Assembly: GCF_042242105.1 (NCBI RefSeq)
Contig: NC_092034.1
Coordinates: 4,179,644 to 4,243,643 of the forward strand
Length of the DNA: 64,000 bases
Source: Pempheris klunzingeri
Lineage: Eukaryota; Chordata; Actinopteri; Acropomatiformes; Pempheridae
Reading direction: 5' to 3'
Positions within the stretch are counted from its first letter, which is position 1, and every line of letters starts with the position of its first letter. The translations under genes were made by a program, and so were the position numbers. The notes below the pieces were generated by a model, which was not told the origin of the DNA, made no database searches, and was given only the letters and a program-made list of their open reading frames with translations. Shown piece after piece: positions 24,968-36,846 of the stretch.

Positions 24968-25260
24968 GCTCCTAACTACATGTCTGACATGTTTTCTAGA
25001 GACGTACCCACCAGATCCCTGCTAGTCTCTTCTTCCAGAGGCCTAGTCTAAGACCTGGTGACAGCGAGGCCACATTTATTCATCATGGGCCCAAACTGTG
25101 GAATGACATTATTGGGGGACCTGATTTTCTTCTTGTTAAACTCTTATGCTTCTTTTAACATTTGTATTTTCAACTTTTTACTTTTTATTATGTTCAGCAC
25201 TTGCATTTGATGTATGACTTGTGCCGCACAGATAAAATTTGACTAGACTCGATGCTGCCT
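24968..25260 (+). mobile_element. LINE relic, reverse-transcriptase C-terminus and 3' UTR
   Basis: In one frame the DNA from 24968 reads APNYMSDM...VPTRSLLVSSSRGL. In a shifted frame near 25070 it reads EATFIHHGPKLWND. Together these match the C-terminal pattern of L2-like fish LINE proteins (LAPSYLxDLL, PTRSLRSSxxGLL, then xxxFxxxGPKLWNxLP). It ends with a GTTCAGCACTTGCATTTGAT and ATAAAATTTGACTAGACT tail, as such LINE 3' ends do. A stop codon and at least one frameshift make it dead. It is 5' truncated. The clade is inferred from the C-terminus and tail only. Confidence 0.7.
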
Positions 25261-27998
25261 ATGTACAGACCAGCTCTGAATGGCTTCTAAGACCTCCTCT
25301 CCTTCAAATGGAGCCCTGATACAAAGGCAGTGCAGGACATTGTCTGCTGCTTGTAGAGCTTTGCTGCGGTTGAGTTTATTTTTTTTCTGCTTCAATCAGA
25401 GGGTTTGGGCACACATAAACTGATTATAGATCATTTTTATTTGTTACTTGTTATCCGCACACAGCCAGTGCTCATGTAGGAGACCTTTCCTTTCATTCTT
25501 TTCCACCCAATGTTCAGCCCTGGCTTTTAAGAAATCAGAAAGAAAACATTTTTGTTCGAAGCGACTGAATAAATACATGAAATGCATCTATACAGTGTCC
25601 GACTTGCCTGTTTAACTAATGCCCCTCTCCCTTTTTTCCCTCTCTCTCTCTCTCTCTTGCCCGCTGCTCTCTTCTTCATTTCATTTTCTCTCACACACAT
25701 GCACGTGTACGCCCACATGTAGTACGCTCGAATGCTCTCTCTGTCATCAACTGGCTCACAGAAGTGCTTTGAATGCAATTTGAGTCGAGCAATCGCAGTC
25801 ACATACACAACAGGGTTAAAAGGGTGGAACGAGGGTTTGAGAGAATATTTTCTGCATTGGTCAAGGCTCTGGCAGTTTGGCAGACGCTCACACACACACA
25901 CACAGATGCTGGTTTGAAGGGTGTAACAGGCAGGTCTGACAGAGAGTATTATCTGCTCTGGTCAAGGCCCGGCAGCTTGACATGCAGGAATGCACACAGG
26001 CTCGCAAACAGCTTCTCACCACTAATGCAATGTGTTTTTTTCATTAGGACCCCAGTCATTGGAGACAATTACACGGGTCATCCTGGATTTTAATGGAGAA
26101 ATAATGGAGTCGGAGGAAGGCGGGGAGAGATAGAGACAGTGAGGAGATAGAAGGGACTGAGATGAAGAGGAGAGGGGACGACAGCGAGAGAGAGGAATTA
26201 TGGGCTCATATGAAATGTCTTTCACGGTCATGCTGCACGCCAATCAAAAAGTCAACAAAGGAGTGTGTGTGTGTGTGTCTGTGTGAGAGTTCCTGCAGAT
26301 CCACATGCATGTGTTTATCACCCGTTTTAAATAGAATAAAAACTGGTTCCTAATCAAAATGAACAGATTGATTATCTTTGAGTTCTCATTTGCACATAGT
26401 AGTGGTATTGTAGCGGTTTATAATCTGCAGAAGCCATTAACTGAAGCATCTTACTCTCCTATAACTCAAAAAAGAGATAGAAAATGCCATTTTGCACTTT
26501 TTGAAAGGGAAGGCTTGCTAGCTACTTCTTTTTAGATGTGTTACCATGCATTTACACCTGAATTGACGTGCCTTTTTCCACATCCAGAAAGCAGATCCAG
26601 ATGCAGATTGCACGCCAGGTGCAAATAAAGTACACCGCTAACGCTCATTAGAAGAAGCGATAGCGGAAAATGAGCACACTGCTGGCTATTTATGTCGAAG
26701 AGTGAAACATACAGATCAGCCACGGATAAGTGAATGATGCTGCAGGACTGTTGTTCTGTTTTTTTTGCTCTGGTTATCAGTCATCGGTCCTGACTACCGC
26801 TGCCGTCCAACACAGATGAGGAAACCTGCGTGTCCTCAAGGGGGTACTCTCTGAGCAATTACATTTTTACGTGTTCCTCTTTATATTGATATTCAGTGTT
26901 TATCCATGTCGAGGTTGTAGTCTTTGTAACATCCCTTGAAGCCAGGCCTGCGTCTTCATGTTATTTTCCACTATGATGAATAGGTTAACTTGCGTCTTTA
27001 TTGACTCCACATACTCGGTGGCATCACTGACACAGGACGTCCTCAGGGAACAGTTACAGCAGTCGGGATATAAAATTGCTTTTGCTCTTTGATGCATTTT
27101 AATACTCGTTCTAACATGAAAATGGGCATTGAATATCACACACAAGCTCTTTTTTCCTTTTTTTTTTTTGAATAACTTCTTTTGAATGAAGAGTTTGTGA
27201 CATGGAAAGAAAAAGAAAATCATTGAGCGTTTTCAAGATATCTGAAAGAACATTATGTATAGTGTTAGATGTTCATAAAGGACATTAACTTTGGATTTCA
27301 TAAACATTTTGAGCTTTTGAATACTGATTCCTTTATCAGAAACGGTGGAAAACTAGTTTAAAGGCCTGGCGCATAATCATTGGGATGTGACTGTGCAAGA
27401 TATACAGTATATACAGTATGATCAGGGATGGACTGTCTTCACACCAGCTCAGATATAACCAGCTCACCAATGCTTCAGGACTGTATGAGTGTAATTGCTC
27501 TTATTTTCACAGGAAGTAACAGGTCGTTAGCTGCTACTCCGAGCTCAGTCGCTAATGAAGCCCTTTCTATAGATTACTTTACTGTAAGTGCTTCATAGTC
27601 GTGTAGTTGTAAAACTTGAGTGGTTTTGCGAAGGCTCCTTTGCATTAAAGCTGTTTAATTGACAACGTAGCATTTCAGCGAAAGCTGGAAGCGCCTGTGG
27701 TGCTCGGTGAAATTGATTTGTTAGGTGATTGAATTGGAGTGGGTTCTCTACTACACCTGATCTTGTTGGACTTTAATCATGACTAAGCATTTTGATGAGA
27801 ATTAGAACGTGTAAAGGCAATGTCCAGTATTGATTTGCTTTGTATTAAACGTGATTTCATTTTGCTGGGTAAACTGTTCATGGATGAAATCCTGAATGTT
27901 TTTTATGCTGTATTTGAGCTTCTCAGCAGGAAATGCTGATCTTTTAGGTTAACTAGGATATCAGTATTGATTACCAATAAAGCAAATAATATCCCTGC

Positions 27999-28001
<3 letters not shown>
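25261..28001. other. Non-coding stretch, no gene seen
   Basis: No supported exon. It holds short simple-sequence runs: CT at about 25641-25660, CA at about 25889-25904, GT at about 26263-26278 and a T-run at about 27161-27170. Open frames of up to 124 codons are unrecognised and lie mostly in or near these. Confidence 0.6.

Positions 28002-28032
<31 letters not shown>
28002..28032. repeat. (GT)n microsatellite
   Basis: Perfect GT array of about 31 bp, the first of three within 450 bp. Confidence 0.95.
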
Positions 28033-28036
<4 letters not shown>

Positions 28037-28173
28037 ATGTGGTGGCCTTGTGTGTGGAAACAGTATTGATTGTGCATTGATGACTTAAACTACATATTTA
28101 GAGGAAAGTGGTCCCTGAAGAGAGAACATGCAATCAGCAGAAAGCTACTTGAGTGGAATAAAGGGTTTGCGTG

Positions 28174-28175
<2 letters not shown>

Positions 28176-28266
<91 letters not shown>
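28176..28266. repeat. (TG)n microsatellite, longest in window
   Basis: Perfect TG array of about 91 bp (45 units). It produces long artificial Cys/Val and Thr/His open frames on the two strands, which are not genes. Arrays this long are expected to be highly polymorphic and prone to Z-DNA. Confidence 0.97.
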
Positions 28267-28267
<1 letters not shown>

Positions 28268-28410
28268 GGCTCCACTGTATATGGAGACTATTACTATTAC
28301 ACTGGAGCCTTGTGGGGAAAAAAGGGCTATCTCTTCAGTTCCAAATATATGAATTTATGATCAGTGAAGAAGTCTTTCTATTTCCTATAAGTGGGCAGTA
28401 AGGCATGCAT

Positions 28411-28443
28411 TGTGTGTGTGTGTGTGTGTGTGTGTGTTGTGTG
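28411..28443. repeat. (TG)n microsatellite
   Basis: TG array of about 33 bp with one TTG interruption near its right end. Pyrimidine-rich DNA follows to about 28640. Confidence 0.93.
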
Positions 28444-28643
28444 TTTTTCAGCCTCTCACTCTCTCCATCTCCTCTCAGCTGTCTGCTCTTGGCTACAATC
28501 TATCGTCTTCCCATCTGATGGTGCAGCATATCATTGCTAAATCCACCAAACTGTCTTCCTTTTCTTTTCTTCCCTTTGCTTTGCCTCTTTCTTTTGTGTT
28601 TCTCTCCAGCCTCTCCTTACTGAAAGTCCAATATATTCCTTTT

Positions 28644-29123
28644 CCACTGTGGTCACAGCGATGTTGCGGTCTGTGTGTCGTGTTCTTTTTTCCATCTTTC
28701 TCACTTACACGCAGGTAAAACAGAAAGATAACCCTCCGCTTGACCACAGCATCCAACAGTCTCACTGCGCCCCGAGTGTCATTTCTGTGTGTGTGTGTTT
28801 GTGTCTGATGCTCTGACAGTTGCTCTCTAACTTGGATCAACACTTCTGTTGCACATATTATGAATAGCTGTGACACAAGTGACTCTATACTGCACAGCAT
28901 GACTTTATTGTCGATTTAATTGCTACTGCTGTCAGAGAGGTGTTACCTAGAGATGTAATTATGCACAAACATTCCCTTGCGACGCCTGGATGGTTTAATA
29001 CCTTTCACAGTTTGTTCTGTATCATCTTTAATACTACTGATGTCATTTTTACTGAGCGCTGAGGACATGTTTTAGCAGTCATGGCTCTAAGGACTGTTTT
29101 TTTTTGTCCTCCACTTTGATCCT
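28644..29123. other. Non-coding stretch, no gene seen
   Basis: No gene supported. A minus-strand frame of 135 codons spanning 28493-28900 reads through pyrimidine-rich DNA and a short GT array, and I do not call it. Confidence 0.5.
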
Positions 29124-29352
29124 GACTGAAATGTCTCTCCAATTATTGTGTGGATTGCCATGAAATTTAGTACAGATGCTCATGGTTTCCAGAGGATGAA
29201 TCCAAATGACTTTGGAGATCCCCTGTGCCTCAACCATGAGAATAACATTTCTGATGTCTCATTAATGATTGGATAGATTGCCATGAAATTTGGTGTAGAC
29301 ATCCAATAACTTTGATGATCCCCTGACATTTCATCTTTTGCCCAGGAGTGCC
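29124..29352 (+). repeat. Interspersed repeat R1, copy c
   Basis: It has the clearest R1 signature. GACTGAAATGTCTCTCC is followed by TGTGGATTGCCATGAAATTT, a CAGAGGATGAATCC block and GACTTTGGAGATCCCC. A second unit reads TTGGATAGATTGCCATGAAA, then TTTGGTGTAGACATCC and GATGATCCCCTGACATTTCA. The tandem double unit matches copies b and f. No coding capacity is seen. Confidence 0.75.
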
Positions 29353-31469
29353 AATCAAATTTTAAACACGCCGTGATTGCATATAAAGTCATGCAATTTA
29401 TCTTTCATAAACATGTAAAGACAAGAAGAAGAATAAGAAAGACTGGAGTCAAATAATGCAAAGAACTTGTGGCTTGTGTTTCGTTACAAACGTCAAGGTT
29501 AATTTTAATGTCATTCTCCAACACAGGGTTGCAAAACAAGAGGCAAGTTTTAGGCCTTTTTGTTACATAAGGAAATAACTAATTTATGGCGAAGTGCAGA
29601 GGAAGAGTTAAGGAGTTTTGCTGCCTGAGAAAAGAAACTGCTCTGCCGTCTGGTGGAATGACAGGTGATGCTTCTGTCTTACTTACAGCACTGTGAACAG
29701 GCTGCTGCAAGGGTTCAGTCAGAGGCTGAGCTGGACACAAACACACTCACAGAAAAAGCTTTACCGCCAGTTTGCTTGCAGCTAATTAAATGATATTGGC
29801 TGGTAAACTGCACATGGAGGAAGCTTTTCTGATCAACAGTCCTACAGTTACAAAAAATCCCAGAGCTAGCATGATGTTTGAAGACCTGTAAGTGTGAAAG
29901 AATGTATGTATGTAACACCTACAAATATTTTATTGGTTTGATTGAGTAAAAAAGAATAAGATGAAAGATTTTAAATGTGACGCCTTATCATCAAGTTCTC
30001 CCTGGTTTAAATTAGTTGTATCCTTTAATGATCTATGGGTTATTTATTTGTGTATGTGCCTTGTGTACATTGTCCCAAACACATGTAGTACTTGACTGTT
30101 GACTTGAATGAAGAAAACCCATATAGCACATGAGTTCGCTGAAAGCCACTGAAGTTAAAGAAGATTTTTTTTAATGTGATTCCCACAGGTTTAAGCACAG
30201 ATCCACTGAAAATTACACTTGCACATCAAATGGTCGCCCACCAACACATAGATACAACAAACTGCCTGACTTTTCAATTCAGTCACTGCTTTCATTGGCA
30301 TTCCCACCCAGTGATAAGGAAACCTTGAGGTAAAAGCAAATGCGATTTCAATGTGATTCATTGTGATGGATTACTTTTTCCTCGAGCAAGTCTCTCATTG
30401 AAGTAAAAGGAAACCAACAAAGCAAAGCAAAGCAAAAGTGTTACAAAACTGTGATGTTTTATAAAACATGCAAAAACACCAGAATGCCTCTTTAATTTCC
30501 TGAAAGCCGTATGCAGCACTAACATATTCAGGTTATCTATTATGCATTTGGGTTTCTATGATTAAATGATGTGATATATCATACATTAAACTTTAATTTT
30601 TCTCCCAGTGGGCACCAAGACTGCAGGATGAGTGTTTACTCCTCTGCAGCAAGTGTTTAGATTTGAGACTGATTAAATCTATATAATTTTCAAAAACAAC
30701 ATTTAATCTAGTTAGGTAATTTGCAGATTGAGAGCTTTCTATCCATGGAGGTGTTACATCAGAGCCTGTTGCTTTTTGAGATCTTATGTAACAGCTCTGA
30801 AGGCGTCAAAGCTTTTTAAAGATTGAGGAAAAGCTTGCGTTGCTCAGTGGAGAGCACACACGGTTTATTGTTAATTATTGTTTCCTCCCAGCTTCTTGAT
30901 TAGTTCACGGCACACTCCATTCCCAAAAAGCACAACCTTGCCAACTCTGGTGGTAACAGGGGATCTAATTAGCAAATTAACAAACCTTTTTGATCAGACG
31001 TGTTTGGAGTAAACTTTTCAGTACCTAGGCACGTTACTGAGTGAGTGTTAAGCAGGGTGTGTATTTCCCCAAATAGGTAAAGGTTAAAAAGTTTGCCTGG
31101 AAATCTAGACTGAGAAATGCACTTGAGCGTGACAGTGTCACAGCAAAATATGTTATTCTTACTCATGCTATTCATTATATTGGCCACTTGTGGTGGTGCC
31201 TTCTTGCAATAGTAATGCCGGTCCAAGGTGGCTGCCCGGGGGGATCCCAGCTGGACTCGGTTTCAGTTTTGCCTTCAACAATTAACTGAAAAAAGAGAAA
31301 GAGAGCAAGAGAGTCGACGAAGCAGTGGGAATCGATATGTGTTGTTTTTGTGGAGGTCAATACAAATGTAGAGTTTTGCAGCCATATGGGACACACATGA
31401 ATGCACAAGTTCAAGTTTTAGTGCTTTTGTTTTCTTTGTTCAGACAGACAAGCACACAGAGAAGTGAGT
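29353..31469. other. Non-coding stretch, no gene seen
   Basis: No exon, RNA gene or classifiable element supported. There is a short AAAGC-type run at about 30420-30436 and an AATTAGCAAATTAAC word at about 30967. The sequence is AT-rich. Confidence 0.6.
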
Positions 31470-31735
31470 GTGTCTCAACAACTGTTGGATGGATTGCCAC
31501 GAAATTCGGTACAGACATTAATTTTCCTCTCAGGATTAATTGTAATAACTTTGATAATCCCTTTACTTTTCATGTAGCACCACCGTTGGGCCAAGATGCC
31601 CAAAACTTATAACAAAATACTAGCACACATTATGATAGTCCCAGAATCCTCAGCTATACTTCCTTTATTTTTAATTTGCAAATGTTAGCATGCTAATGCT
31701 AAGATAGTGAACATGGCAGACATCATCATAATGCT
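31470..31735 (+). repeat. Interspersed repeat R1, copy d
   Basis: A near-complete R1 unit. It begins TGTCTCAACAACTGTTGG and ATGGATTGCCACGAAATTCG, continues through AACTTTGATAATCCC and CTTTTCATGTAGCACCACC, and ends with a GTTAGCATGCTAATGCTAAG block followed by GTGAACATGGCAGACAT. The last part identifies the R1 3' half, which copies a, e and f carry in the opposite orientation. Confidence 0.75.
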
Positions 31736-32539
31736 TATGATGATGCCATCCGACCACTGAGACTCATTTCTTTCTTTGAGTGTCAAGTGATTAAGTAGCA
31801 AGCACACTCATAACAAAACATTCAACTCAAGGATGATGACGTGACAATAAAAACCGGCTCTGAGACAAAACCGAATGAAGCGCGTTATGGTTGCTGTGAT
31901 GGATTACCTCGGTTTGTGGAGGGTGTTTATCGCGCTGAACAAGAATGGATGGGTTCTTCTGGCCGGGAGGAAAACGAGTTGAAAATGTAAAGGAGAGAAG
32001 CAATCTACACCACTGAAACAAGAGTACAGCACAGGCCTGAAAGTTTAGCCGGAGGCCAACACGGCCTGATTCATTTTACCCTGACAGCCAACTCTGTTTT
32101 TCAACTACAGCCTAGCCCAGTGGCAGAAGCCAATATTTCAACGTCAAAACCTTCTCTGTAGCTATACACAGATGCTGGTACATGATTCACATTGGTCTGA
32201 TCTGCTGCTTAGGTATCAGCCAATCCATAATGAAACATTAATTAGCAGTAGGCTGGCCGTGAATGTGACAACATAAGGTAATGTAGCTCTCATCATTAGT
32301 TAGCCAACAACAACAGGGACGAAAAATAGGAATCTTTCTCAAAGACAAAATCATCAGTATGCTTTACAATTATTGAAATTTAAAGTAATGTAATGGTAAC
32401 ATTACATTTTTGATTGTAATGTGTACATTTTAGGCCTGAATCCACTTTGATGCATGTGCTCAGGTGCTGTTGGATTCAGCATGACTTGGCGAACTTAGAT
32501 TAAGAGTAGACCTATTTCAGCTAACGTTGATATGCAGTC
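31736..32539. other. Non-coding stretch, no gene seen
   Basis: Nothing genic. It includes a 9-bp perfect inverted repeat with a 4-nt loop at 32387-32408 (arms AATGTAATG and CATTACATT). Confidence 0.55.
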
Positions 32540-32635
32540 ATACAGTAAACAATGCTAATACAATGCTGATGTTATGCAGATGTAACGTTTACCATGTTCA
32601 CTAACTTAGTTTTGTGTGTTGGCTTGTGCTAAGTT
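32540..32635 (-). repeat. Interspersed repeat R1, copy e, 3' fragment (minus strand)
   Basis: The plus strand GTTTACCATGTTCACTAACT and TTAGTTTTGTGTGTTGGC are the reverse complement of the R1 3' block (compare GTGAACATGGCAGACAT in copy d). Only this part is recognisable. Confidence 0.55.
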
Positions 32636-33094
32636 TTTCTAAAAAGCACTGAACCCAAAGTACAGCTGCGGCTGGCGTTGTTCCTCAAAACCACAAATGT
32701 TTTCTCTGGGAACCTATGAATATACAATCCAGTCTGGATCAAAGAGGGGGACTGACACACATTATGAGTGATACCAGTCCTTCATTTAATATAGGTTATC
32801 ATGCATGGCTTGCAGAGGAAAAGCTGACAGTTGTGTGGGGACTTGTGATGAATATTATCCTAGAAACGTCAAATTCAGGAGCTTTTTCATTCTTTTTCAG
32901 ATGTTAAAACACGTCACACGTCGATCAGATGTCGTCTGAAGAACGTCTCTACAAGACGCACTTGAATGTAACAAAACACTGAGGCAGCTCATCCAAGGGG
33001 CCTTCTTCTGCATGTAGATGAAATCAGTACCTGGCAAGGGTGAGTACATCAGGACACACACACAGCTTATTCTTTTGAGGTAACATTAGTTTTT
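32636..33094. other. Non-coding stretch, no gene seen
   Basis: No gene or repeat signature recognised. Confidence 0.5.
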
Positions 33095-33095
33095 A

Positions 33096-33118
33096 GCACA
33101 CACACACACACACACACC
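33096..33118. repeat. (CA)n microsatellite
   Basis: CA array of about 22 bp. Further short CA runs follow at about 33283-33299 and 33347-33362. Confidence 0.9.
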
Positions 33119-33485
33119 AGCACTCCTGCTCTCAGACGAATACACAGTAACCCTGCTCCTGAGAGCTCAGAGATGCTGTGGGCATATTTAGCACTGGCTA
33201 CAGACAAGAAACATCAGCATTCAGTGTTGTGTAGCACCATATGTCCCTGAGCAGGAAAACTCCCACATGAGGGCATGTACAAACACACACACACACACAT
33301 ACAGGCACACAGATACACTTGGTAGAACACACTCACATATCCCCCCTCACACACACACACACTCAGATTCCCTAATTATCCCCCTCCAGCAGATGCTTAA
33401 TTTCCCCTCTCTTCTCCTGTCTTTTTCACCTCTGTCTCCTCTCAGTCTCCCACTGCATCCAGTGGTGTCTATTTAAGGGGACTGT

Positions 33486-33487
<2 letters not shown>

Positions 33488-33539
<52 letters not shown>

Positions 33540-33595
33540 CTCCCTCTCCTCTCTCTCTCTGTTTGTTTGTCTTTCTCTCTCTATCACTGGAAGTT
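33488..33595. repeat. Compound (CA)n-(CT)n microsatellite
   Basis: A perfect CA array at 33488-33536 leads directly into CT-rich sequence with short GTTT repeats. It creates artificial open frames on the minus strand. Confidence 0.93.
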
Positions 33596-33837
33596 CCAGC
33601 TTCCAACTTTGACGACTGCACATTAATAAGCACTGTAGTTTGCTTGGTGTGGTGTCTGCTGATGTTCGATGAGTTCACTGCACAGTCTCAGGGCTTACTA
33701 ACTGACATTTTTGGTGTCTGACACTCGAATGCACACACACTGACACTTTATTACCTCGCTGATAACAGTTACACTTACAGAGACACATTATCATTCCTTC
33801 GGAGCGTTTGTGGCCACCTGTTTTTGTTGTTCTTAGC

Positions 33838-34040
33838 TCTAGTTTTGGTCTCCAAAAAAAAATATCTGGCTCTCCATCTGCTAAATGCTTCACAGTGTTC
33901 ACCAGGTAGTCGCTAACTAATGTCTGTGTGCCATACAGCAAATCTTTAGAGGTTATTCACTGCAAACAGCTGCCTGCTGCAGTGGAAAATGACACTATGA
34001 GAGCGGTGTGTAACGATGTGGAGACCTGCAGGATCAAGCG
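33838..34040 (+). repeat. Interspersed repeat R2, copy a
   Basis: The words TTTTGGTCTCCA, TCTGCTAAATGCTTCACAGT and GTTCACCAGGTAGTCGCTAA correspond in order to the 55.6-kb copy (TTTTGGGCTCCAGC, CCACTAAATGCTCCTCTGCG, GTTCACAAGTATAGTC). I recognise them as part of a common teleost dispersed repeat. Ends are not defined. No coding capacity is seen. Confidence 0.55.
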
Positions 34041-35689
34041 AGAATTCTCTGCAGGTTTATCTCTTCACGGTCATGTTGTTTTCATACATACTGATTGTTG
34101 CCACGTTACCATTAGTTCATTAAGGGGAGAGACTACAGGTGAATAGGACAAACGTTTTAACTAATGGGTATCATATGGAAATGAAATGTTATGTTCAGAA
34201 ATGCAAATGTGATTAAATATGCACCAATTTGCATACATTTACCAAACACTGGATTAAGCCAGGTTCAAAATTCTTGTTTCATTTGAGTCAAATGTTTTTA
34301 CAGAGGAAATTGTTTGTTTTTTTAACACTCCATTACGTTACATCCTCATTCACACAGGAGGAGACTTTTCTATGACACACATTCACACACTGAAACCATA
34401 GTTGATGGGTGACCTGCTCTGCCTCTGAGCCACAGGAGAAATCTAATTACGCAAGTAGACAAAGTTTAATAAACACTTAAATGTGTATTTTGGATTTTCC
34501 ACTAGTCTGACAGAAGCCCAAAATCTCCAAATTGCCCAGTGCATGAAAAAAAACAATGTTTTTGCCAGAAGTGTCTCTGAGATCTATTTGTATTATTGAC
34601 TCCTGTCTCATGACCGACTGTTAACCATTTCTTTTTAGCGGAGCACTTCATACTACAATGGAACAAGATTATAGAAAAGTGGATGATGCGTCACAACTAA
34701 TATGATGGCTTTTTCCATTTTGGACACTTCTCTATTCCCTCAAAAGTCGGCACTGTGGAGATCATTTTCAATTGGTCAGTCGTGTAAATTCTGATGTCAG
34801 TGGCCGCCAAAGTAAAGCCTGATGTTAAATCTCCACATGGATTTACTTTGAATCCTCCCTCCCAAGAAAAAAACAAGAGCATAATTCATTTCACAAAGTG
34901 CAGACGAATGACATTTGCTTATGTTTAAATGACGAACCCTCCAGTGGCTGCAGGAATGATGACTCTTGTACATCGAAGTGTGACGTTGTTACAGAGCCAA
35001 AAAGTCTGCACAGGGGTGAGATCGGTGGAAGGATGGATCACCAAAACATCAGACTTTACCTCGGGAGATCGCTGGTCGTTTAACTTCCCTTTAACAGTCA
35101 GAGTTGTTTTCTTTTCACCTTTTAACCATGACTAAGTGTTTGTTGGTAACCGTGATGACCAAGGCATTGTTATACACTGTACAGTACTCCAGGAGCCTTG
35201 AAGCCAAGACGAGGGTTTAAACACTTAGTAAAGAAATGTCTTTATATTTTAACCTTTCTCTCCAGTCATCTTAGTCTTTTATAGAGGGATCTAGCTATAT
35301 TTTGCTTTTTATCCTCCTCTTTTATAGTTTTGTATTTACCTTTATCATTGTCTAACAAATTAGTTCATCCGTTTGTCGTCTAACCCCACAGCTTCACCTA
35401 AAACCTTATAACCCTAAACTAAAAACCTTAGATAGCCCCTGAAGTAGTCAGACATCTCAATAAGACAGAAGAACAAGAGCACACACACACTCAGGTGCAT
35501 GCACAGACTTTACAGGCATGTTTCTCAGGTGACGTTGAAGCCTGTCAGGGTTTCAAACGGTCATCTGGAAATTCCCTTTTTCCTTTCCTGTCCACCTCTG
35601 GCTACCTCTCGCTCTCTAGCTCTCACGTGATGATGAGACATCATGTACTGGGTCCATCTGGCTGTAATGACTATGCCCTTGTATTGATT
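34041..35689. other. Non-coding stretch, no gene seen
   Basis: Short overlapping open frames only, and nothing recognised. The sequence is unique-looking and could include conserved non-coding DNA, which cannot be judged from one genome. Confidence 0.55.

Positions 35690-35732
<43 letters not shown>
35690..35732. repeat. (CA)n microsatellite
   Basis: CA array of about 43 bp, followed by CAAACACGCA-type imperfect sequence. Confidence 0.95.
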
Positions 35733-35736
<4 letters not shown>

Positions 35737-36476
35737 CGCATACGCACACATGTTATCTCTCAGGGAGGAGGAGAGAAAGGTCATGCCTTTCAAGTTAATT
35801 AGTCTCTCCAGCCTTCAGGTCTGGAGGAGCTTTCCTTTCCACTCCTTGCTTCACGTCTCCCCCCTCTATCTCCCTCCTTTCTCTCGACAGTATGCCACCA
35901 GACCTTGAAGGTCAGACCTCTTCTTAGCATGTGTTTATGTCCCGCTTCCTCCGTTTTCCTACTTGCATGTAAACAAAACGTACATGCACACGTAACCACA
36001 CACAAACTTTGCTTGTATTCAAAATATCTTTGATCCTAAAGCCAGAATCAATTTGTTTTGTCGGCGCAGTGGAGCTAAGTTTAATTACTTCTTCATCGTA
36101 CCTGACCGGGCAAAATGTGTGTGTTTGGGTGTGTTTGGCTGGAGGGATCAGCCATAATGAAGTGTGAATCTGTCAGATAAAAAAAGTATGTGAGTCAGTG
36201 AACCACCCCACGGGAAAAACACACAACTCTGAAAGAAATTACCTTTTTATGAGCGTGTTTCTTGAATATCTTCTTTTCTCTTTAAGCTGATTATTTACTT
36301 TCAGTATGTTTTGATGTCTTTGCACTTGTGGGGAGTGCAGAGGGAAGCTGAACTTGGATAAAACTTTCTGCCGGGTTTATTTAGTATTTACTTAATAAAG
36401 GCTGTGTTTGTTTTAGCCTCTTTAGGGACCATTCACTACGTGGTAACAGTTACAGCAGCACAGTATGACTTTTTAA
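35733..36476. other. Non-coding stretch before the tRNA cluster
   Basis: No gene seen. It includes the 3' flank of the first minus-strand tRNA gene. There is no AAAA on the plus strand (T4 on the tRNA strand) between 36364 and 36476. Confidence 0.55.
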
Positions 36477-36547
36477 GGCATGGATGGGGATTGAACCCAT
36501 GATCTTTGGTTTACGAGACCAACGCCTTACCACTTGGCCACCACGCC
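36477..36547 (-). tRNA. tRNA-Thr (anticodon CGU), copy 1
   Basis: A 71-nt cloverleaf on the minus strand delivers threonine to ACG codons. Acceptor arms GGCGTGG and CCATGCC pair over 7 bp, with one G-U pair at position 4. The D arm is GCC/GGC. The anticodon arm TTGGT-CTCGTAA-ACCAA carries CGT. The T arm is ATGGG-TTCAATC-CCCAT. The internal promoters are intact: A box TGGCCAAGTGG and B box GGTTCAATCCC. No intron and no encoded CCA. It differs from copy 2 by one base, A to G in the acceptor stem. The expected T4 terminator is missing; the trailer is TTAAAAAGTCATACTGTGC. Thr isotype follows from the anticodon and close similarity to vertebrate tRNA-Thr(CGU). Confidence 0.93.
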
Positions 36548-36775
36548 ACATTTGGTTATGAGTAAGCACCCATCGAGGTCGGGTCAAGGTTGTTATGTTA
36601 AGTAGATATATATTAATGTAATAAATTGATGGGGCTGGAAAATTAGGACCCTCTAGGGACCACACTTAAGGTAAATGTCATTAGTCCATGATAACAGGAT
36701 ATATTAGTGTGCACAATAAACTTATGTTTATATATTCCTGAGACGAGGACATTGTTGGTGCAGTATGATCTTTGA
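36548..36775. other. Spacer between tRNA copies 1 and 2
   Basis: 228 bp of AT-rich sequence. It holds the 5' flank of copy 1 and the trailer of copy 2. No gene is present. Confidence 0.6.
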
Positions 36776-36846
36776 GGCATGGATGGGGATTGAACCCATG
36801 ATCTTTGGTTTACGAGACCAACGCCTTACCACTTGGCCACCATGCC
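36776..36846 (-). tRNA. tRNA-Thr (anticodon CGU), copy 2
   Basis: A 71-nt minus-strand tRNA gene, base-for-base identical in the mature region to copy 4 on the other strand. Acceptor GGCATGG/CCATGCC is fully Watson-Crick. The anticodon loop is CTCGTAA and the T loop TTCAATC. A and B boxes are intact. There is no intron and no CCA. The trailer TCAAAGATCATACTGCACC has no T4 run for about 130 nt. It lies 228 bp from copy 1 in the same orientation, as expected of local duplication. Confidence 0.94.

Noticed and set aside
28090..28401. Cys-Val and Thr-His repeat proteins on both strands
   Set aside because: These are translations of the 91-bp (TG)n microsatellite.
32387..32408. A 9-bp inverted repeat as a microRNA precursor
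   Set aside because: The stem is far too short for a precursor hairpin and the flanks do not extend the pairing.
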